A stretch of DNA of 64,000 nt from Microstegium vimineum (lineage: Eukaryota; Streptophyta; Magnoliopsida; Poales; Poaceae): the NCBI GenBank assembly GCA_022036555.1, contig CM039129.1, positions 26,896,553 to 26,960,552 of the forward strand. The letters are read 5' to 3'. Shown in pieces: positions 60,012 to 64,000 of this stretch; position 1 is the stretch's first letter; each line of letters begins with the position of its first letter. The notes beneath the pieces are model-generated. The model was not told the DNA's origin and searched no databases. It saw only the letters and a list, made by a program, of their open reading frames with translations. A program made the position numbers and the translations under genes.

Positions 60012-61318
60012 ATGGTGATGGGCGGCACCCCCTGGGCCCGCTGCCGCCATCTTCTGGAAGCTTCCTCCACTGCCTATGACGAGTCATCTCAGCCCTACGT
60101 GAAGTCGGTTTGATCCAACGGCTGTCGTGCATCCGACTGGACTATAAATAGGAGGGCATACCCCCTGGATGCATCCCATTTGAATCCATCTGAAGCTCAG
60201 ATCATTTGGAGATCCATTCAGCCTAAGTCATAGGAGATCTAGTCATCCAGAGCCATAAACCTTAGTTCATCTAGAGCACTTTCTAGTTCATAGGATAGCC
60301 TAGTTAGATTCAAGAGTAGAGAAAGTCAAGATTCGATCTTGGACTACCGACGTTGTCAAGAGATTGGAGTCTGGTACAGTTCTTATTCTCTTATTGTCTT
60401 TTAGTATTTATCTGCAGTTGTATGATATTTATAGGCACATTATTCTTCATTAATATGTTCTCGTTTACTTTGTTCATTGTCTACGTTAATATATCTAGTA
60501 TAGTTAGTTTTCTATTGAGTTCATGCACATGTTCGTATAGCGCTCATCTATTTGATCATATGGCGAGTGGTAGGCAGTATGTAGGCGTGGTGCTTAGATA
60601 CATTGCTTTTCTGCGGATGCCACCAGTTGTGCCGGGTCATGGGGTAGATCGTGGACGTGACGGGTCCATTGAGTCCTTTGTAGGCCTCCCCTCGTATAGT
60701 GGTTTGGTAGGGAGGAATTGTCAGGTTGAGGATATCTTGTTATATCTGAGGTTTCTGAACTCAACTCATCCCATTCATGACGACGCTTGTGTAGAATACT
60801 TAGGATCTTATTTCTTTATTACTTGTATTAGACGACGCTTTTGTAGTGACTAGAATGCTCTAGATATCTTTATCCTTATTATTATTATTATTATGACTGA
60901 TCAATTTACGCTTATCATTTATATATATTTATCATGTGACTTACCCCTGTTTAAGAGTAGAGATCATTGATAGTTAAATCACTTCATTCGTTTCATATGC
61001 TTGTTATCAATACTATAGATTATCAGTTTTAACTAGACCTTCCCAGTTGTAGAATATAAATGACAACCTGGTAATACTATAGGTATAATGCTACAATGGT
61101 ATATTAATCTGTCCGCTTGCAGAATCATTATTCTTGACATTCATATCTATTATTATTTATTTCTGCCTAGTCACACATTTATAGAATATTACATATGTAC
61201 TATAAAATATTCCTAGCTCTCTAATTAGCGATGAAAACCTAGTTCCATGCTTAGGAGTATAAGGGAAAAGATAAGTGGCTAGTTGCTAAAGACAAGTTAA
61301 TTACATACCATGTATTTT
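60012..61318 (+). mobile_element. Decayed Athila-like LTR (tentative)
   Basis: Contains TATAAATA at 60143-60150 and, near the end, the text CTACAATGGTATATTAATCTG...CGCTTGC, typical of grass LTR ends that precede an Asp-tRNA primer site. At 61319 follows TGGCACCATTGCTAAGAAC, which fits such a site apart from transitions. The left limit is set only by the Tat LTR. No ORF is credible. Confidence 0.45.
60143..60150 (+). promoter_or_regulatory. TATA box
   Basis: TATAAATA, about 20 bp after ATCCAACGGCTGTCG. A similar arrangement occurs at 62390-62397. Confidence 0.5.
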
Positions 61319-61337
61319 TGGCACCATTGCTAAGAAC
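61319..61337 (+). other. Decayed primer-binding site (Asp tRNA type, tentative)
   Basis: TGGCACCATTGCTAAGAAC differs from the usual Asp-tRNA-type site only by transitions (C/T, G/A), as expected of a methylated, decaying element. Confidence 0.4.
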
Positions 61338-61699
61338 TATGTTCTTGGTGATGTCGTTAAGAAATGTCAACAGTCTATATTTTTGCAAAGTAGAATAATT
61401 GTCATATATAACTTCTATATCTCATTGCTTAGGTTAGCTCAGCTTTACTCATTGAGCTAGCTATCATATTTTGTCTAGCTATTATCCTTGATCTAGTTTT
61501 CTAGCTTGTGTGTGTGCCTCAGTCTTATTCTTGCTAGAATCTAGAATTGTGGTTAGGTGGCTTGCAACCCCTTGTAGTGCTAGCACAAACTTACTTTAGC
61601 CATATATTTTACTAATCACATTGTGAAGTGTTGTTGTAGAAAATTTTATTAGGCTATTCACAGCTATTGACGTTAATTACGAGCTATTTTATCACCATC
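61338..61699. other. Unassigned AT-rich remnant
   Basis: Presumed internal leader of the Athila-like element. No ORF and no recognisable domain. Confidence 0.3.
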
Positions 61700-63190
61700 A
61701 AAACACCATCAACATCCTCATATTCAAAGGAAAATAAGAATAACATGAACATAATTTACCTAATAACTAGTTCCACATGTCCCATGACTATTTGAGTGCA
61801 TGTAATGACAAATGGGGACTTTTGGGAGCTAGTGGGTCCACTTAGGGGGTCGACCGACCACCCTGTGGGGCCACTAGACCTACCAAGCCCCCCATGATCC
61901 ATGTAACACTCTCCAAAACACTTTCTACCCCCTTTGGATCCAACTATTCTACCTCTCAACGGTTCGGATTCAAAGCACGAGGATCCATGGGCCAACATGA
62001 CATATTTCCAAGTATGGCAAATGTGCAAAATCCATACACCATCATGATGGGCATTACCTCTAGAAGCTACCTGCAAAAGATGAGCTCATTTGGCCAATAC
62101 ATGGGATCGACCGATCCAAAGTATGGGGCCCCCAGGCCACCCACATGTCCCCTGTGCTGTGGGACACCTCCTGAGGGAAAAGTAGCAGGCCCACCTGCCA
62201 TTGGGATTGGCCGATCCAGGTCAGGTGCCCAAAAGGTGCACCGACCTCCCCACCCACTCCCTGCATGCCTCCATGCACCCACTTGGTCTCCCCCATTGAT
62301 CTAAGTCGGTTCTAATGACGGTTTGATCCTACGGTGGATGATGGAAGTGACAACGAATCGCTAACGTGGCACTAGGCTCTCCCTCTAGCTATAAATAGAC
62401 CCCCTAGGCCCTCCCCTCTCACTCATGTCTCATTGGAGAAACTACTCTCTAGTATCCTAGCGGAGCTCTTCAGTAGTGTTATGCTGGTTGGAGGAGATTG
62501 AGGAGATCCTTCTGAAGAAAGCCTCGGGTCTGTCGGGAATCTTCTCCGGAGTTCTTCCTCAGCGGATGCGAGTCTCTTGTAAGTTTAGCACTGGTAAGTG
62601 ACTGCTTCTGAGTTCTTTATAGTATTCAGTATTCTAAATCTGGTTTAGCTGTTATACATCTTTTCATGCTTGTTCATCGCTTTACTCTAAGTAAAGTGCT
62701 TTAGTCCTTAGCTGGGGTTAAAGTAGTAAGAATAGTGTAGACGTAGTGTCTAGACTAGATCTTACCTTTGTAAACTCCTTATCGCACGGATTGTTTGTGG
62801 TAGCTAGTAGGTGGTGACAACCCTATCTAGTCTTTGTATTCCACCACGTGTGTAAGATAAGTTCTTAAAAGATAAGGCCTCAATACAACATGATGGCGCG
62901 GTCTCGGTTAGAGTTTTGCCCTCTTTCTGATCTATCCCGTCGCCTCTTGCAAGAGAAGGGCCGATAAGGCCAGTATAACCAGCTATCCCTTGTTAGAGTT
63001 CTTGCTATATCAAACCTCTCAACCCAGTTATCAGTCTCCCTTGATCCATCATAGGACATATCTTTAATCCTAGTTAGATCACTATCATTCCCTGAGGAAA
63101 ATACGATACCTGGAATAGTCCTGGTGAAGTGCTACATCGGTATAATCTGTGCGCTTGCGGATTTATCCAATAGTCATAAGAAATACCAAC
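61700..63190 (+). mobile_element. Second Athila-like LTR remnant
   Basis: TATAAATA at 62390-62397, short GATCGGCCGATCC-like words at 62212-62219 and near 62105, and the terminal text CTACATCGGTATAATCTGTGCGCTTGCGG (63132-63160), related to 61085-61115. It ends ACCAACA at 63190 without a primer site, so it is truncated or a 3' end. Confidence 0.4.
62390..62397 (+). promoter_or_regulatory. TATA box
   Basis: TATAAATA followed by a CT-rich leader-like stretch (CCCTCCCCTCTCACTC). Confidence 0.5.
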
Positions 63191-64000
63191 AACCCCCTCT
63201 AGCCATTCTAGACCTTTCACCAGCAGACGCTAATCCAACATAGGCATTGAAGGCTCCAAGGCCAGCAAGTGCGAATCTGATGAAGTCTATCAAGTCAATT
63301 GATGACACAGGCAATATAGCCTCAACAAAGCCACGCAGGGCTCTACTATGACGAATAAACCTATGATACAATGGGCATCTAATCCAATTCCCTCTCCCTA
63401 GAGGGTCTTTCATTGAGACATGATTTCAACTACAGGTTTGCTCCTAGGCCACTTGGCCTGTCACCACCCCCGCCTTCTTGTTGGCAAAGCACTTCTTCTC
63501 CTTAGTTGCACCCTATTCGATTAGAACCGTGAGTGCCTCCATCTTGTTCTTGTCAATTGGCCTTTCAAAGTGTTGTGCATAAAAATCAAAGTCAGGAGGA
63601 TTCTGATTATTTTCTTCGCATGACAAGTCTCCCAATTTTCTAATAAGTAGAACCTAGGAAATTTGGATGGAATCCTTGCTCGAGTTGGCTACTGCTTGTT
63701 CTGCCAGTCTACTGCTTGTTCTTTTGGCTAAGCTCGGTGGCTGACTATTTTGCCTAACATTATTGAAATTGCTGGCTGATTGAGGTATTGGTGATGATGT
63801 ATCTCTATTTAACAATGGTTGTGGTATGGGTAGCAAGATTGATTCAATAAAGTTATCGATAGGTGCAACAAAGTAGTCACCATTAGAGTTATCATCATGT
63901 GTACTAACATTCTCATTTTGGGTCTCTGGTTCCATCTCAAGAGCATTATATATCACTACATCAACATTGCCCAACACATCAGACTGTGATAAAACATGTT
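63191..64000 (-). pseudogene. Possible LINE or retroelement ORF fragment
   Basis: Minus-strand frames, mainly 63977-63654, read SLAKRTSSRLAEQAV and then, with a frame change, LLIRKLGDLSCEENN and FDFYAQHFERPIDKNKMEALTVLIE. This RxSxRLA...KLG...F...M.AL pattern resembles the segment ahead of the endonuclease in grass LINE-type ORFs. No endonuclease or RT follows before 63191. The sequence continues beyond the window. Identification is weak. Confidence 0.3.

Noticed and set aside
60353..60853. 166-codon hydrophobic frame
   Set aside because: AT-rich LTR-like sequence after a TATA box; hydrophobicity follows from T-rich codons and no homology is recognised.

Overview
The window is intergenic heterochromatin of a grass (Poaceae) genome. 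I recognise no host protein-coding gene, rRNA or tRNA. Almost all of it is LTR retrotransposons, many nested in one another. The grass call rests on the element types (SIRE/Maximus-like copia, an Angela/Tork-like copia, a chromodomain gypsy with an extra 5' ORF, Tat-lineage gypsy elements with antisense genes) and on typical grass LTR termini. The species cannot be named from sequence alone.

Layout. 1-2458 is the right part of a chromovirus LTR inserted in the gag of a plus-strand SIRE-like copia (2459-9544). That copia ends inside a minus-strand gypsy LTR (9545-10904). A 157-bp tandem array (11640-12055) is followed by a rearranged minus-strand SIRE chain LTR-gag-LTR-gag-LTR (12056-15705). 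A 12.45-kb plus-strand chromovirus (16756-29206) is inserted in a plus-strand copia LTR whose end is at 30005. A minus-strand Tat gypsy (30006-43097) follows and is split by a 7.8-kb Angela/Tork-like copia (32047-39826, perfect target-site duplication GATAG). After a minus-strand copia LTR (about 43440-44906) comes a plus-strand Tat element with LTR, gag and protease but no RT or integrase, and a spliced antisense gene (44907-52891), cut by a 100-N gap. Another gypsy LTR (52992-53767) abuts the 3' half of a third Tat element (53768-60011), whose antisense gene holds a solo copy of the Angela/Tork-like LTR (55102-56341, duplication ATTAT). The right end holds decayed Athila-like LTRs and a possible LINE fragment.

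The most interesting item is in the chromovirus. Its extra ORF (orf0, 19501-20541) starts with a close look-alike of the histone H3 tail (TARK-A-TGG where H3 has TARK-S-TGG), in an element whose own integrase carries a chromodomain. Both orf0 and gag-pol start directly after sequences that look like 3' splice sites, which suggests that splicing selects which protein is made. Other points are a protease-terminated Tat element with an antisense spliced gene, a 59-bp LTR repeat with TGACGTCA cores, and a 5' LTR that lost 1.9 kb including its promoter-like part.

All coding regions carry stop codons, frameshifts or altered catalytic residues, so no element looks autonomous. Differences between the two LTRs of the two most complete elements are few (about 1-2%, counted by eye), so both insertions are recent.
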